Both the position numbers and the translations under genes were made by a program. A DNA stretch of 64,000 bases. It comes from Humulus lupulus. Taxonomy: Eukaryota; Streptophyta; Magnoliopsida; Rosales; Cannabaceae. Where the stretch lies: the NCBI RefSeq assembly GCF_963169125.1, contig NC_084793.1, positions 44,883,578 to 44,947,577 on the forward strand, written 5' to 3'. Each line of letters opens with the position of its first letter. Within the stretch, counting starts at the first letter, position 1. Shown one piece after another: positions 23,036 to 34,542 of the stretch. The notes under the pieces were generated by a model, which saw only the letters and a program-made list of their open reading frames with translations, was not told the DNA's origin and did not search any database.

Positions 23036-25911
23036 CGAATAAGAACCACTGAAAGACAGCTGGAGTATTTCTTCTAGTTGCCCGTAATAGTTAAAACCTT
23101 CTATTCCAATAACACACACTCCATTATTTTTTGTAGTTCGATTTTGATCTCGATTGTGTGAAACAAATCGAACTTCATTCACTATAAATGTTTGATAGGA
23201 GTAGGCCAATAGATTCGCCCAGATGCTAAAACTAGTAATTCATCAGCATGCTCTAATGACTCAAGCTGGTGCAAGTCATATATCTAATAATAAAGAAATA
23301 TATTATAATAAGATTGTAATTTGTAGTATACAATATGCTAAGTACAAGTTTCCTTCTTAAGAAATCATTAACGAAACTCTTTCTTTTGTATCAATTTATA
23401 ATTAACAGCCAGATCTCATTGTTGCACCTCAGTTAGGTGTTCCCTGTCAATTAATTAATAGTGTCAAGATTGTGGGAGGAGTAGATTGAACAAAGAATAA
23501 TGTGAAAATTAATGTTGTACTTACTCTAAATACACTTCAATTTCAGGAGAATTATCCAATATGAACCACTCAGCTTTATTCAGAGTATTTTCGTCGAGGG
23601 GCATGGGAATTCCCTTACTAAGTGGACGACATTGAGATTCAAACACCGTGAGGTGTCGATTCACATACGGTGCATCTTCATTACGACCAGGCTGATTAAA
23701 TTTTGTTTCCACACCTTTGAAATACATTAAACAAAATGTCAAAGCCTCATCTGCAACATATTCTTCTGCTATAGATCCTTCAGGACGAGCATTATTCCTG
23801 ATATAGTTTTAAAAAAATTTCATATATTTTTCAAAATGATACATCCACCTCATAAATACGGGTCCTCCCAATATAGCTTCATCAGGAAAGTGAAAAACCA
23901 GATGGATCATTATGTCAACGAATGTTGGAGGGAAAATCAACTCCATCTGCATAAAATAATAGTCAAGTCATCTTTAGCTTTCTCCATATCAGAAACGTTC
24001 AGTGTCTTAGAGTACAATTGTTTAAAGAAATTACACAATTCAGTAGTGGTAGTGGATATAGATTCTGGTAAAAACTTGCAAACACCTACTGCAAGTAATT
24101 GTTGCATTCTCACATGAAAATCATGGGACTTCAACCCAAAATGGTTGAGACATTGTTTGTGACTTTTTTCTTCAGATTAGAACAAAAACCATCAGGAAAC
24201 TTCACTCCTTTAAAAATTTGACAAAAATATCGGCTCTATTCAGGAGTGACCACGTATGGAGCATGCGGTTTCGTTAACATTTTATTGGAATCCTCATAAA
24301 TCCACAACGATTTCCTAACCCCCATATTCTTTAAATCATGTCTTGCGTTAGTGGTATCTTTATGTCTTTAGCTTTATCATTATCTAACAAATTCCCAAGG
24401 AGATTGCGGCACACATTCTTTTCCACATGCATCACATCTAGGTTGGGTTTTAACTGGTTTGAACTCCAGTAACCATGTTCATAGAAAATAATTTTTTTCC
24501 TCCTATTACTTTCCTCTGCACCTCGCTTGCGCTCCCCCCCCCCCCCCCCCCCCTCCCCTAAATCTGTCATGTTTACCAGGAACTTGAAGTGTTAAAGCCT
24601 TGACTTGATCTAAAATTTGTTGACAAGTAAACAGTTGTCGAGGATTTCCTTTCTTAACTTTGCCATCAAATTCTTTGTCTCTTCTATACTTATGATTACT
24701 CCTTAAGAATCACCTATGACAGAAGATGTCTTATCAATCACTCGGATGGAAGTGGTGTCTTCATTGCACGTTGGACATGCTTTGTACCCCTGCCCGCTCC
24801 AACCAGACAAGCTACTACGAGCAGGGAAATCGTTAAATGTCCACAAAAGGGCTGCACGCATCTTGAACAATTCATTCCTTGTGCTATCTCTTGTGTCGAC
24901 CCCGTTAATCCACAATTATTTTAACTCATCCACCAAGGGTCTTAGAAATACATCCATGTCTTTACCCGGTGATTTTGGCCCATGAATAAGCAGAGCTAGC
25001 ATAAAATACTCCTCCTTCATGCATTACCAGAGGGGGAGATTGTAGTTCGTCAAAATCACAGGCCACATGCTGTATGATAAGCTCATGTTTCCAAAAGGAT
25101 TAAACCCATCAACAACCAAGCCTAGACGAACATTTCAAGGATCTTTTGCAAAATCAGGATGTGTGGTGTCAAAGTCTTTCCATGCAGACCCATCAACCGG
25201 ATGACTCATCACCCCATCTTCTATTGATCTCCCAATATGATGCCATAACATGTCATTAGCTGTATGCCTTGAACTATACATTTGTTTAATCTGGGAGTCA
25301 ACGGAAAGTAACACATCACCTTATGTGGAACCTTTTTCCTCTTCTTCGTTTCATTGTTGGGGGAATTTTATTATCTTTCGAAAATGCAAACTTTAGTAAC
25401 TTCAACAATTCATCGAAAGAGTTGTTTGTCCATTTCCCCCTAACTTTCAAATGCATCAACTTCGCCAAAAGGTTTAAGGATGATATCCTATCACAACCCG
25501 AATACAACTCAGCTTCAATCTCGTCGAACAACTTGTCATAATACTGTCCCATTCGACTGTCAGACACACCATCTTCTTCCTCTGCATTTGTCGGTAAGAT
25601 GAATCGTCAACGATGTAAACCATCTTGTCTACATATTCATTCTCCTCAACTACCACATTGGCGACAACAGCTTCCACCTCACCATGGTAAACTCACTTTT
25701 GACAATTCTGTTGAAAACGCATGTCAAAGACATGAGCCTCCACCGTATCTATAGTTTGTCGTTTAACATTCAGGCACCTCACGCATGGGCATAAAATTCA
25801 CCTGTCGCAGTCTACGTGTTCTTTTGCCATTTTCAAGAAGGCTTGGAGACTATTCCAATAAGCATCACAGTTACGATTCCTTAATGTCGTCCAACTATTA
25901 TCGATCGGCAT
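23036..25911 (-). pseudogene. CACTA (En/Spm-type) TNP2-like transposase, broken
   Basis: Minus strand. The start at 25911 reads MPIDNSWTTLRNRNCDAYW and then CPCVRCLN, the transposase-associated domain (PF13963). A linker follows with SSLNLLAKLMHLKVRGKW and FDELLKLLK (25320-25567). Transposase_21 (PF02992) is at about 25100-24330: ALLWTFNDFPA, LSGWSGQG, CPTCNEDT, and PNLDVMHVEKNV. DUF4218 (PF13960) is at 24134-23521: LKSHDFHVRMQQLL, ELCNFFKQLY, LTFCLMYF. A DUF4216-like end at about 23200 (QNRTTKNNGVCVIG) is cut by the Copia-2 LTR at 23035. Numerous stops and shifts. No CACTA terminus was found, so the ends of the element are unknown. Confidence 0.85.
24534..24553. repeat. 20-bp poly-C run inside the transposase pseudogene
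   Basis: An uninterrupted run of 20 C followed by T and CCCC. On the coding strand it is poly-G and would give poly-Gly. Its true length may be uncertain in any sequencing read. Confidence 0.9.
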
Positions 25912-26355
25912 CTACGATACAAGAATAAACAATAATTAAACATTATTGACTATGTGTGTGTGTGCCCTAATCCACCTTTTCACTCCACTTCTACAAGGGT
26001 AAAGAACCTATCCCATTCAAATTTGTAGTATACATATAATTTAATCTACACTCTTAAAATTGTTTCGTTTATGTAAAAATTACCGCAACACCTCCCTATG
26101 ATTCTCATAAGTGTGCAAACTAAAATTAAGTCTGCCCACTTACGAGAACGAATAAAGAGACACATACTGAACTCTCTACTAACGAACAATAAAATGAGTA
26201 ATAGATCAAATTATAGGTACACAACAAATCCAAACTATCCATGTGGACACATACCGTCCTGGATAATTCGGATAAACATATTTAAGAGTCCTTACTGACT
26301 TAGCCTCTCCGAACGGGTCTAAGGCTTTTCGTGATTAAAAATAATTAAGAAAATA
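25912..26355. other. Upstream flank of the CACTA transposase
   Basis: No gene or clear regulatory site seen. Probably CACTA 5' untranslated or promoter sequence by position. Confidence 0.4.
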
Positions 26356-26590
26356 TTATCACTGGGTGATAATATATAAAACTTCTATCCTATCTTAAGT
26401 GATCAAAATTTTATCACCAATGAAAAGAAACAGGACATTAAATGTTTTTAAGAGTAGCTATTTTTTTGTCATATAAAGTCTTATGATACCATAAAAATAT
26501 TATGGTGTTTTATAAGCTATATTAAATATATGAATTATTTATTTATAAATTATTAAATTTGTTAATATTAAATTAAATTATAATTTTTAA
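26356..26590. repeat. Palindrome-headed direct repeat, copy 1
   Basis: Starts with TTATCACTGGGTGATAA, a 7-bp inverted repeat around 3 bases, and continues with ACTTCTATCCTATCTT and TATAAAGTCTTATGATACC. It matches copy 2 at 27601 over about 235 bp with scattered differences. Confidence 0.8.
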
Positions 26591-27600
26591 ATTTATTGTC
26601 AAATTATTTATCTAATTTTTTAATTATTAAACTTTTTAATATTAAATTAAATTATTTATCTAATTTTAAAATTATTAATCTTATTTTTTCATTTATTTTT
26701 AAATTATTTATCTAATTTTTACTTTATTTTTAAATCATTAAACTTGTTAATATTATTTATCTAATTTTTTAATTTTATTTTTAAATTATTTATCTAAAAA
26801 ATTAATTTATTTTTAAATTATTAAAATTGTTAATATTATTTATCTAAATTTTTATTTTATTTTTAAATTATTTATCTAAATTTTATTTTATTTTTAAATT
26901 ATTTAATTTGTTAATATTAAATAAAATTATAATTTTTTATTTTATTTTTTAAATTATTTATCTAAATTTTAATTTATTTTTAAATTAATAAATTTGTTAA
27001 TATTAAATTAAATTATAATTTTTTTATTTTTTAAAATTAGTTATTAAATTAAATTATTTATCAAATTTTTAAAAATATTAAATTTGTAATACTAAATTAC
27101 ATTATTTATATAATTTTTTAATTTATTTTAAAAATATTAAACATGGTAATATTTAATTAAATTATAATTTTTTGTTAATTCAAATTATTCAAAGTTTTCT
27201 GTATTATTTAATTCCCGTAACTCTATCAAAATTTTAGGAGAATAATGACTATATTCTAAGTTATCCCAAAAATTGAAAAGCCTGCAATTGACATTTAGAA
27301 AATTCTCAGAACATTAATAATATATTATACATTTTTCTATACATATTCACAATATATTTTTCAACAAATATATTAAAAATAGTAAACACATATTACACAT
27401 ATTCACAATGCATTTTTCTAAACACATATTAATAAACATTCACAATTTATTTTTTTCTAAATAAATATTAATAACACTAATATTACCTAAACCTAAATAC
27501 ATATTAGCACTAATAATTCTAATATTTCAAACATTTCAAATATAAATATTCTTTTTATCAACTTAATTAAACTAATTAAAACAACTTTGGTGAAAAAAAA
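26591..27600. repeat. AT-rich degenerate repeat tract
   Basis: Very AT-rich. Phrases such as AAATTATTTATCTAATTTTT and TTGTTAATATTAAATTAAATT recur many times at irregular spacing up to about 27180. From 27200 to 27600 the pattern fades and nothing else is seen. Confidence 0.7.
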
Positions 27601-27835
27601 TTATCACTAGGTGATAATATAAAAAACTTCTATCCTATCTTTGATGATCAAATTTTATCACCAAATAAAAGCAACATAAATGAAATATTTTTTAACACTA
27701 GCTATTTTATGATGTCTTATAAAGTCTTATGATACCATAAAAAAATTATGATGTTTTATAAGCTATATTAAATATGATTTATTTTTAAATAGTTAAATTT
27801 GTTAATATTAAATTAAATTATAATTTTGTAATTTA
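27601..27835. repeat. Palindrome-headed direct repeat, copy 2
   Basis: Starts with TTATCACTAGGTGATAA and follows copy 1 (26356) through TATAAAGTCTTATGATACC and AAGCTATATTAAATAT. The copies are 1245 bp apart and in the same orientation. Confidence 0.8.
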
Positions 27836-28479
27836 TTTTCAAATTATTTAGCTAATTTTTTAATTTATTAAATTTGATTATATTAAAATTTTATTTATTT
27901 TAAATTAAATTATTTATCTAATATTTTAATTTATTTTTAAATTATTAAACTTGTTAATATTAAATTAAATTATTTATCTAATTTTTTAATATTAAATAAA
28001 ATAATAATAATTTTTATTTATTTTCAATTATTTATCTAACTTATATTTATTTTTAAATTATTAAATTTGTTAATATTAGCTTAAATCTTTAGCTAACACT
28101 ACTAAAAATTATCCTACTTTTACTAAAATTTCGGCAGCATAATAACTACATTTTATCCTTTCCTAAAAATTTAAAACCCTGCAACTGACACTCAGAAAAT
28201 CCCATAACATTCACAGTTACATATTATTAATCAAATTTAAACACTAAAACATCATACATTTCCCTACATACATATTAATAACACTAAACACATAATACTT
28301 TTTACACAAATTCACCTATTAGTTAAAATAATTAAGAAACATAATAAAAATAAATAAATACATTGATGTCACAAAATTAGAGAAACCTGAAGCATAAACT
28401 TTCCAAGAGATACTCCTTCAATTTCTACACAAACATAATATACATATTTATAAAAAACAATATAAACAAATAAACACTA
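27836..28479. repeat. AT-rich spacer
   Basis: Continues the TTAATATTAAATTAAATTATTT pattern to about 28080. From 28080 to 28479 there is no gene or repeat I can define. Confidence 0.6.
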
Positions 28480-28570
28480 AATTTATATATATATATATAT
28501 ACATACACACACGACACACAATATATATATTTATATAAATTTAAATGAAAAAATAAACTATATATATAAA
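28480..28570. repeat. Minisatellite, left part, ending in the target duplication of gypsy B
   Basis: TA/CA-rich unit of roughly 75-80 bp (ACATACACACACG, then ACACAATATATATATTT, then TATAAATTTAAAT). Further units follow at 39925-40108 on the other side of element B. The last five bases, ATAAA (28566-28570), are repeated at 39925-39929. Confidence 0.8.
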
Positions 28571-29361
28571 TGTTATACCCAGATTTCGAGCCATAGTAAA
28601 TATGACCTCGAAAGCTGAGTTCGCAACAAATGGTCTCGTGAGGATTAGAGTGATCTAGGATTGTAAGTCGAGCCTGCAAAGTATGATGTATGATCTCGAA
28701 TGCGGTGATCTCGAAATGACCTCGATCTCGAAAGGTAGCTCCGAGAACACCTTCATCTTCAGGAACTTCGGAGCATGGTTCTTGAGCTCGATATCCCATC
28801 TCGAAAGAAACGTTAGCTCGGGAGATGTCAGTGGCTCGCACAATGACATGAGACCAGAAACGCTGGAGCCTTGAAGATACGCTATAACCACCTTGAATAT
28901 CTACAAGTATTATAGCTATGAGATGTAGCCCTCATTAATTGATGTAAATCCCCAGGAATTGTGGGATATTATTTAATACAGTTATACGCCCCCTGATCTT
29001 TGGGGGACGTTTCCTTTTATATCTGATTATTGGCATTTAAAGCCATTTATTTTTATTCACAAAAGAGTAACTACCCAAAATATGTGGGATAGTATTCTGC
29101 ATCCTTCTCTATAAATAGAGAAGGCATGCACCATTGTAAAGGATCGAAATTCTGATCCTTGAGAGAAAACTCTGTAAAATTCATGCTAAAGAATTGTTCA
29201 GAGATAATCTTGAGGTTAATAACAGAGACTCGTGGACTAGGCAGATTTAACTGCTGAACCACGTAAAAAACCGTGTTTGATTCGTTTGTTTCTTTTGGCC
29301 ATTGTCTTTAATTGTTTGCGTGCTCTCTTCTTTTATCTGTTGACGAAAAACGGCGTCAACA
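28571..29361 (+). repeat. 5' LTR of gypsy B
   Basis: 791 bp, TGTTATACCC ... GCGTCAACA. Rich in TCGAG/CTCGA. A TATA box (TATAAATA, 29110-29117) lies in the last third, marking the U3/R region. Confidence 0.95.
29110..29117 (+). promoter_or_regulatory. TATA box of the gypsy B LTR promoter
   Basis: TCTATAAATAGAGA; the same site is in the 3' LTR at 39673-39680 and in the solo LTR at 40811-40818. Transcription would start about 30 bp downstream. Confidence 0.7.
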
Positions 29362-29364
29362 GTT

Positions 29365-29382
29365 TGGTGCTTTCATTGAGAG
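29365..29382 (+). promoter_or_regulatory. Primer binding site of gypsy B
   Basis: TGGTGCTTTCATTGAGAG, three bases after the LTR (GTT between). Identical to the site of gypsy D. I could not name the tRNA by eye. Confidence 0.75.
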
Positions 29383-29409
29383 CCTCAAGCATCCATCCCT
29401 GAGAGATTC

Positions 29410-32400
29410 ATGGCTGCAAACAATCAGAACACTCCTGAAGAAAATTACCCAAGGCGTCCTGGAAAACAGCCAATGGAGAACCCAGACGCTGATGAAAGGA
29501 GTGGGTCCTCTGATTCCCGGGGACCACCTCCACAACCAAGGGATGAGGACATGTACTATAACCCTGAGAGTTATGTCCCTATTGTAGAATTGGAGAATCG
29601 GCAGCTGAAACAGCTGTTGGCAGAAGCCAACAAACGTAATGAGGAGTTGACTAGGTTAGCCGCAGAGGCGCAGGTGGCTCAGCCCCCGCCTCCACGCGAA
29701 GACCAAGTCCCTCCTCCAAGGGACGTGCACGTTCCTCCCCGGAGGCCCCGTGGACGTCCATGAAAAAATGCTGCCACAAGGAGGCCAGCACAACCTCCAG
29801 CACCAACAGAGCCATCTGCTCCTTCTAGGCCTCAGAGGAGCACCCGAGCTCGGGTCCCGCTTAATCCACCTGTGGAAGTGCCTGCAGGAACTGAGAACAA
29901 CCGAGCTCCTGCCGAGGCTCGGACTCAGGTTCTTGGTAGTGCACCGAACGCAACTGGCCCATCTCGGGCAAATTCTGGACCCTCCAGGCCGAGGCAAGGA
30001 CGACAACCACCGTCACCTATACGGTTCCCTCCGTCTCCCATAAGATATCCTTCACCTCCCCGCAGAAACGCTCAACCTGGTCGAGATCAGGATCAAGGGC
30101 GTACAGGGGAAAGACAAGGAAACAGAGAGACGTTCCAGGGGCGGAGAGGCGCGCCATCTGAGAGGAGTCAGACGTCCTGATCTCGCACTGCGGAGACAAG
30201 GCGACGTAGAAAGGATCCACCATGAAATGACCGATCAATGAGTTTCACCAGTGATGAGTCCGGAGAAACTAGGTCCGTCAGTAAACACGACCGAGGTCGT
30301 AAAAATACTGGAAATCACAAGAGCCATCCTGACCTGCGAAATCATCTGAATCAGAGCAGGGGGAAAGGAGATCAGACAAATCCGGATCTAAGGAATCATC
30401 TGAACGGGCGTAGAGATCCCTCACGGAGACGCGAGCCTGGGATCGCGATGAATGACTATCAATTCCAGACACCCCCTAAGGACCCAGTCCAAGAAAGGAT
30501 TGATCAGCTCGAAAAAGCCTTTAGGCTTTTGAAGAATGAGCGAGGGAGTGGTCGATACGAGGACTCTGATGAGGAGCTCGAGCCGTTTGCTCCCAATATT
30601 TCTAACACTCAGTTTCCTCAAGGGTTCCGGATTCCTCACGTCCCAGCGTTTGAAGGAAAAACCGACCCATGTAGCCACTTGAGTACATTCAACACTATTA
30701 TGAGAGCCAGTAACGTAGGTTACGAGCTCAGATGCATGTTGTTTCCGACATCATTGGCCGGACCTGCCAAGAGTTGGTTCGAGAAGTACAAGAGACATTC
30801 TATAACTTCGTGGGATCAATTGTCTAGAGACTTCAAGAAGCAGTTCCGGGCTATGATGGGAGTCAGGCCCGAAGCATCCACTTTGACTAACGTCCGACAA
30901 CAACCGGGCGAAACACTGAAAAGCTACCTGACAAGATTTAATCTAGAGGTCGTCCGAGCTCGAGACGTGGATGACAGTGGGCACTTGATGGCCATCCGAG
31001 CTGGTGTGTTACCTGGAAGTGCCCTTTGGGATGACATGCAAGGGAAACCGGTGAGGTCAATAACCGAGTTTAACAAGCGAGCGCAGAGATTTGTCAATGT
31101 AGAGGAGGCGAGGTCAACGCTAAAAGCAACCTCGCAAACTGAAACTACAACGATAAACATTAACTCCGCCTCAACCTCGGCTGACCCAGCGGCTTCACAG
31201 CCTACCTCAGAGAATCCCTCTAAGAGGAAAAAGAGCGAGGGAAATAACCCCGAGGCTGAAGGAGGAAAGAAAAAGAAAGGAGAAAGGTATTACTCCGTAT
31301 ATAAAGTACACACCGAGCTCAACGAGTCTCGGGAAAATATATACCTGGCTAATGAAAACCAGGTCCCCTTCAGGCGTCCGGACCCAATGAGGAATCAAAA
31401 GTCCAAGAGGGATTCCAGCAAGTATTGCCGGTTTCATAGAGACACCGGACACACAACTGATGAGTGCCGACAGCTGAAGGACGAGATCGAAGGGTTGATC
31501 TCGAGAGGTTATTTCCGGAAGTATGTCAAAAACCAGAGTACTGGACAGACTACTGCAAGCCAGAAAGTAGCCGCACTTCCGGCAGCCCAGAATAATAACT
31601 CCCGATCTCGGGAAGAAGACAGGCCTCCGCCGATAGATGGAGAGGACGTAATAACCATCTCGGGAGGTCCTCATCTCGCAGGAGGGGGTAGAAATGCTCA
31701 AAAGCGATATGTGAATGAGCTGAAGACAGGGGACGGGTCTCCTTATGAACCCGAACCAAGGGCATCAAAAAGCCAAAGGGTTGAAACTCAGCCTATAACC
31801 TTCACTGAAGAAGATGCCTCCCATGTCCAGTTCCCTCATCATGATCCACTTGTCATCACCCTACATCTTGCCAACAAAAGAGTGCGCCGAGTTCTCATAG
31901 ACAATGGGAGCTCAGTTAACATTCTTTATAAAGCAACACTAGAAAAAATGGGACTCTCCCTTCGCGACCTGAAGGCTTGTGCAACCATGTTGTACGGCTT
32001 TTCTGGGGAAGGAACCGCCTGTATGGGGTCCATCGAACTCCCTGTGACCTTGGGAGACTATCCAGTCTCGGTGACCAAGATGATGGAGTTCGTGGTAGTA
32101 GAGTTACCATCTGCCTACAATGTATTGCTCGGAAGACCCGCCCTGGTCGGGCTGGGGGCAGTTTCATCTGTAAGGCATCTAGCCCTTAAGTTCCCAACTC
32201 CGAGCGGAGTCGGAACATTGAAAGGAGATCAATTGGCAGGAAGGGAGTGCTACAACATTTCCTTGAGGGGAAAGAAATAAACGAGCGCTCAAGCACTCGT
32301 TGTCATACAGAATAAAGACGGGACAGTTTTAGAAATTGATGAGGAGATCGATCCGAGGATTGAGGAAAAGGTTGACCTCCAACCTTTGGAAGAGCTCGAA

Positions 32401-32472
32401 GAGGTTCAGCTCGAGGAAGCTGATCCCTCAAAGAAGGTGAAGGTCGGGAAACACCTCCAGGACGAATCAAAA
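29410..32472 (+). pseudogene. Gypsy B gag-protease
   Basis: Start MAANNQNTPEEN at 29410, matching D (MATNNQNTPEEN). One frame runs to 32472, with TGA at 29761, 30178 and 30223 and TAA at 32278; D has CGG, CGG and CGA at the first three. N-terminal half is Pro/Arg-rich; the gag core lies at about 30600-31130 (PHVPAFEGKTDP, SWFEKYKRHSI, LTRFNLEVV). A knuckle CRFHRDTGHTTDEC at about 31425-31470 is CX2HX4HX4C, with His in place of the second Cys. Protease has VLIDNGSSVNILYK near 31900. The frame then reaches the conserved UAG at 32473. Confidence 0.92.
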
Positions 32473-32481
32473 TAGCAATTA
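32473..32481 (+). promoter_or_regulatory. UAG with CARYYA readthrough context between protease and RT (gypsy B)
   Basis: The frame reads AAA TAG CAA TTA ATT. The stop is at the same place as in C (51726-51724) and D (60962-60960) on the minus strand, always after AAA and before CAA-YUA-AU. UAG-CARYYA is the known leaky-stop signal of tobacco mosaic virus. Readthrough would join gag-protease to RT-integrase. Inference from sequence only. Confidence 0.7.
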
Positions 32482-34442
32482 ATTTTCTTTCTGAAGAAAA
32501 ACCAGGATGTCTTCGCGTGGTCACACTCTGACATGGTGGGAATAAGCCCTAATGTAGCGAGCCACGCATTGAATATAGACAAAAGCTTTCCCCCGAAGCA
32601 GCAAAAGCGAAGGCAGCTGGATGAAGACAGAAAGAAAGCACTAAAGGAGGAGGTGGACAGGCTGAAATCAAATAATTTCATAAGGGACGCTTTTTACCCG
32701 GACTGGGTGGCCAATCCAGTGTTGGTCCCGAAGCCCAATGGGACGTGGAGGACGTGCATTGACTACTCGGACCTCAACAAGGCCTGCCGTAAGATTTTTT
32801 TCCCCTGCCGAGAATTGACCAGCTCGTAGACGCCACGGCGGGGCATGGTCTGATGTCGTTCATGGATGCCTATTCTAGATATAACCAGATTCCCATGCAT
32901 GCCCCCGACCAAGAGCATACGAGCTTCATCACAGATAAAGGGCTCTACTGCTACAATGTCATGCCATTCGGACTCAAGAATGCCGGAGCCACGTACCAGC
33001 GACTCGTAAACATGATGTTCTCAGAGCAAATAGGGAACAACATGGAAGTTTATGTTGACGACATGCTTGTAAAGTCTCAACTTAACAAGAACCATGTTGA
33101 TGACCTCGAAGAGTGCTTTGGCGTGCTCAGAAAGTACAACATGAAGTTGAATCCTCAGAAGTGCACTTTTGGGGTGTCTTCAGGAAAATTTCTGGGTTTC
33201 ATTGTCAATTCTCATGGGATCGAGGCTAATCCCGACAAAATAAAGGCCCTGATCGATATGCCTTCGCCTCGGAAACTAATGTATCAACTTCCTCGTTACA
33301 CCATCCTGGACGGAAGGCTTTACAGAAGAGGGTATTCCATGCCATTGCTCAGATGTGTAACTCCTCCCGAGGCAAAGAAGATTATTGAGGAAATTCATGA
33401 AGGGTTCTGCGGAGACCATACCAGGGGGCATAGCCTATCCAAGAAGGTTATACGCCAAGGATATTTCTGGCCAACCATTAAAACGGACTCTTTCGAGTAC
33501 GTGAAAAAGTGTGACAAATGCCAGAGATTCGCCACGATACCCCGAGCTCCACCTTCCGAACTGACCATGTTGACATCCCCATGGCCTTTTGCGGTGTGGG
33601 GCATCGACCTCATAGGCTCGCTCCCGACTGGCAAAGGAGGAGTAAAGTATGCTGTGGTCGCGGTTGATTACTTCACAAAATGGACGGAGGCTGAACCATT
33701 GGCGACCATAACTTCGAAGAAGATCCTAGATTTCGTGGTAAAGAACATCGTATGCCGATATGGAGTACCAAGAAAGATTGTGTCTGACAACGGAACCCAG
33801 TTTGATTGCGACTTATTTACCAACTTTTGTAACAAGAACGGTATAATAAAGAGCTTTTCGTCAGTGGCTCACCCTCAGGCGAATGGTCAGGTCGAAGCCG
33901 TTAATAAAACTCTCAAAAGTTCTTTGAAGAAAAAGTTGGAAGAAGCAAAGGGACGATGCCCTGAGGAATTACCTCAAGTCCTTTGGGGATATAGAACTAC
34001 AGCTCGGACATCAACTGGACATACCCCATTTTCTCTAGCATACGGCTGCGAGGCAATGTTGCCCATTGAGGTCGAAATTCCAACGATTCGAACTCAGATT
34101 TACGACCAGAGCTCCAATCATACTCAGCTCGAAGAAACCCTAGACTTGATCGAAGAAAAAAGGGAGGAGGCTCAGCTGAGAAATGCTGCTTACCAGCAAC
34201 GAACCACAAGATATTTCAATAAAAGAGTTCGAGATCGAAAGTTCGGAGTAGGAGATCTGGTATTGAGACGCGTATTCTTAGCAACCCGAGATCCAGCAGC
34301 AGGAGTACTCGGGCCAAACTGGGAAGGACCATACCAGATAGAATCAGTCATCCGCCCTGGCGTATACAAACTTGCAAGATTAGATGGGAGCCTCATACCA
34401 CGAGCATGGAATGGCGAACACCTTAGACCTTATTATCAATAG
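32476..34442 (+). pseudogene. Gypsy B pol: RT and integrase, RNase H deleted
   Basis: Same frame as gag to about 32795, where a T-run shift moves it; the frame reopens at 32853. RT shows MSFMDAYSRYNQI, YCYNVMPFGLKNAGATYQ and YVDDMLVKS. After LIDMPSPR the sequence jumps straight to KLMYQLPRYT. In D these points are about 390 codons apart, covering the RT end and both RNase H regions. Integrase is whole: zinc finger (GDHTRGH...CDKCQ), core D in WGIDLIG, D in SDNGTQFD, and E in QVEAVNKTL with exactly 35 residues between the last two, then the GPY/F-like module (EGPYQIE). Ends ...LRPYYQ. Confidence 0.92.
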
Positions 34443-34542
34443 TATAGGAAGTGTTGCCTGTAACCATGATTTTTTATCTGTTAGTTTGTTTTTGAATAAC
34501 ATATCTACTTTGTTTCGCATGTAATTTATTTTTTTTTATTTT

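Noticed and set aside
24534..24553. Poly-C run as a G-quadruplex or regulatory site
   Set aside because: A plain homopolymer in a dead transposase; slippage is enough to explain it.
28425..28891. Minus-strand ORFs in the B LTRs (also 39099-39454)
   Set aside because: They repeat in both LTRs because the DNA is the same, and no domain is seen.
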